In this document: piece after piece, positions 63,251 to 64,000 of the stretch
Numbering within the stretch: the first letter of the stretch is position 1
Layout: each line of letters starts with the position of its first letter
NCBI GenBank assembly: GCA_028455995.1
Contig: JABELC010000005.1
Span: forward strand, 3,553,714-3,617,713
Source: Scleromitrula shiraiana
Taxonomy: Eukaryota > Ascomycota > Leotiomycetes > Helotiales > Sclerotiniaceae
DNA: 64,000 bases
Direction: 5' to 3'
Position numbers and translations under genes: made by a program
Notes under the pieces: model-generated
Told to the model about the DNA's origin: nothing
Databases searched by the model: none
What the model saw: the letters and a program-made list of their open reading frames with translations, nothing else

Positions 63251-63883
63251 TAAGCCTGAGCTCTCGCTGAACTCCCCCAGAAGGTAGTCGTAGTTTGACA
63301 AACCGAGGAGTCTGATAACACCTTTCCAGGTCTTCATTTAGTCGCCCAGTAGGATCCTTTGACATGGTTCTACCGATTTTCCCTAGGATGGTGGATATTT
63401 TGTACCCCAAAAGCTGAATGGAGAACGCCTGAAGCTCAAATGATTATGGAAAAGATCATGAATGATTATGATTTCGCTCGCTGGTCAATGGCATCAAGTT
63501 GTAGAGCTGACACAGAGCTCCAAGAATTCAAGAACTTATGTTATGCTTGCTGAGCATATTCGCCTCAAGGTCACTTCTGGGATATGGACTGTGAGTAACT
63601 TGCCTTGTTGCAAGGCAAAAGAAGTATTATGTTCAACGTCAAACAGTATGTTTGACAGCCATAACCCATGGCATTTCTTGATGTCACTAATTTCCCATGT
63701 GCTTATTCGGTAATATAAAGGAATAATACCCAGAAATTTCTTGGAATTCAAAGTTAGTTGTGGACGGAGCATGTGTCCTCGTCACTTTCAGGTCCATTTC
63801 AGGACTTGTACCTCCTGAATAAGAGTTCATCATTTACCCTGTCACTCACAATTCATCTTCATCTTCATCTTCATATTCATTCC
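63251..63883. other. Decayed subtelomeric sequence
   Basis: Between the recognisable NACHT remains and the telomere. It may be the eroded C-terminal part of the NLR gene; I recognise no repeats such as WD40 or ankyrin, and no RecQ-type subtelomeric helicase. A TTCATC run (about 63853-63880) abuts the telomere. Confidence 0.45.
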
Positions 63884-64000
63884 TAGGGTTAGGGTTAGGG
63901 TTAGGGTTAGGGTAGGTTAGGGTTAGGGTTAGGGTTAGGGTTAGGGTTAGGGTTAGGGTTAGGGTTAGGGTTAGGGTTAGGGTTAGGGTAGGGTTAGGGT
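63884..64000 (+). repeat. Telomere, (TTAGGG)n
   Basis: About 19 TTAGGG repeats reading 5' to 3' toward the right edge, with two shortened units (GGGTAGG near 63912 and GGGTAGGG near 63988). The orientation is that of a true right chromosome end, not an interstitial tract. Confidence 0.98.

Overview
The window is nuclear DNA of a filamentous ascomycete (Pezizomycotina). Genes carry short introns of about 41-171 bp with GTAAGT-type donors and CTAAC/CTGAC branch sites. Typical fungal families are present (Zn2Cys6 factor, large secreted catalase, DOMON-b561 protein, NACHT protein), and the right edge is a canonical TTAGGG telomere. The gene set and gene style suggest a leotiomycete such as Botrytis or Sclerotinia, but that is inference without a database search. 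The window is the right end of a chromosome: about 52 kb of gene-bearing DNA, an AT block, about 5 kb of subtelomeric genes, then telomere.

Layout. 1-4.5 kb: a large minus-strand regulator joining TPR, Myb/SANT, Zn2Cys6 and C2H2 domains, running off the left edge. 7.2-14.4 kb: acireductone dioxygenase, a GNAT acetyltransferase with low-complexity insertions, a FAR-17a/AIG1-like membrane protein, signal peptidase SEC11 and an E2 ubiquitin-conjugating enzyme. 15.6 kb: a 0.3-kb transposon-like element. 18-25 kb: a TBC Rab-GAP with an overlapping uORF, and a kinesin. 27-31 kb: a broken GMC oxidoreductase next to a secreted catalase. 31-36 kb: no recognisable gene. 36-52 kb: DOMON/cytochrome b561 protein, acidic nuclear protein, small mitochondrial-type protein, an unknown Cys-tailed protein, a frameshifted small secreted protein, a Rossmann-fold protein and an S6K-like AGC kinase.

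53.1-56.8 kb is the most unusual part. A second, inverted copy of the 15.6-kb element has both ends recognisable but carries about 3.4 kb of almost pure A+T in its interior, including (TTTA)n, (TAAAA)n, (TAAAAAA)n and a 15-bp array. Differences between the copies look mainly like C-to-T/G-to-A changes, consistent with RIP. Beyond it lie a divergent metallo-beta-lactamase-fold hydrolase and zinc alcohol dehydrogenase (a possible small catabolic pair), a decayed hydrolase-NACHT (NLR-like) gene with stops and a damaged P-loop, and the telomere.

All gene models are hand-spliced from the sequence. For multi-exon genes I checked that exon lengths sum to a multiple of three and that protein motifs continue across junctions. 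No search, RNA or alignment program was available.
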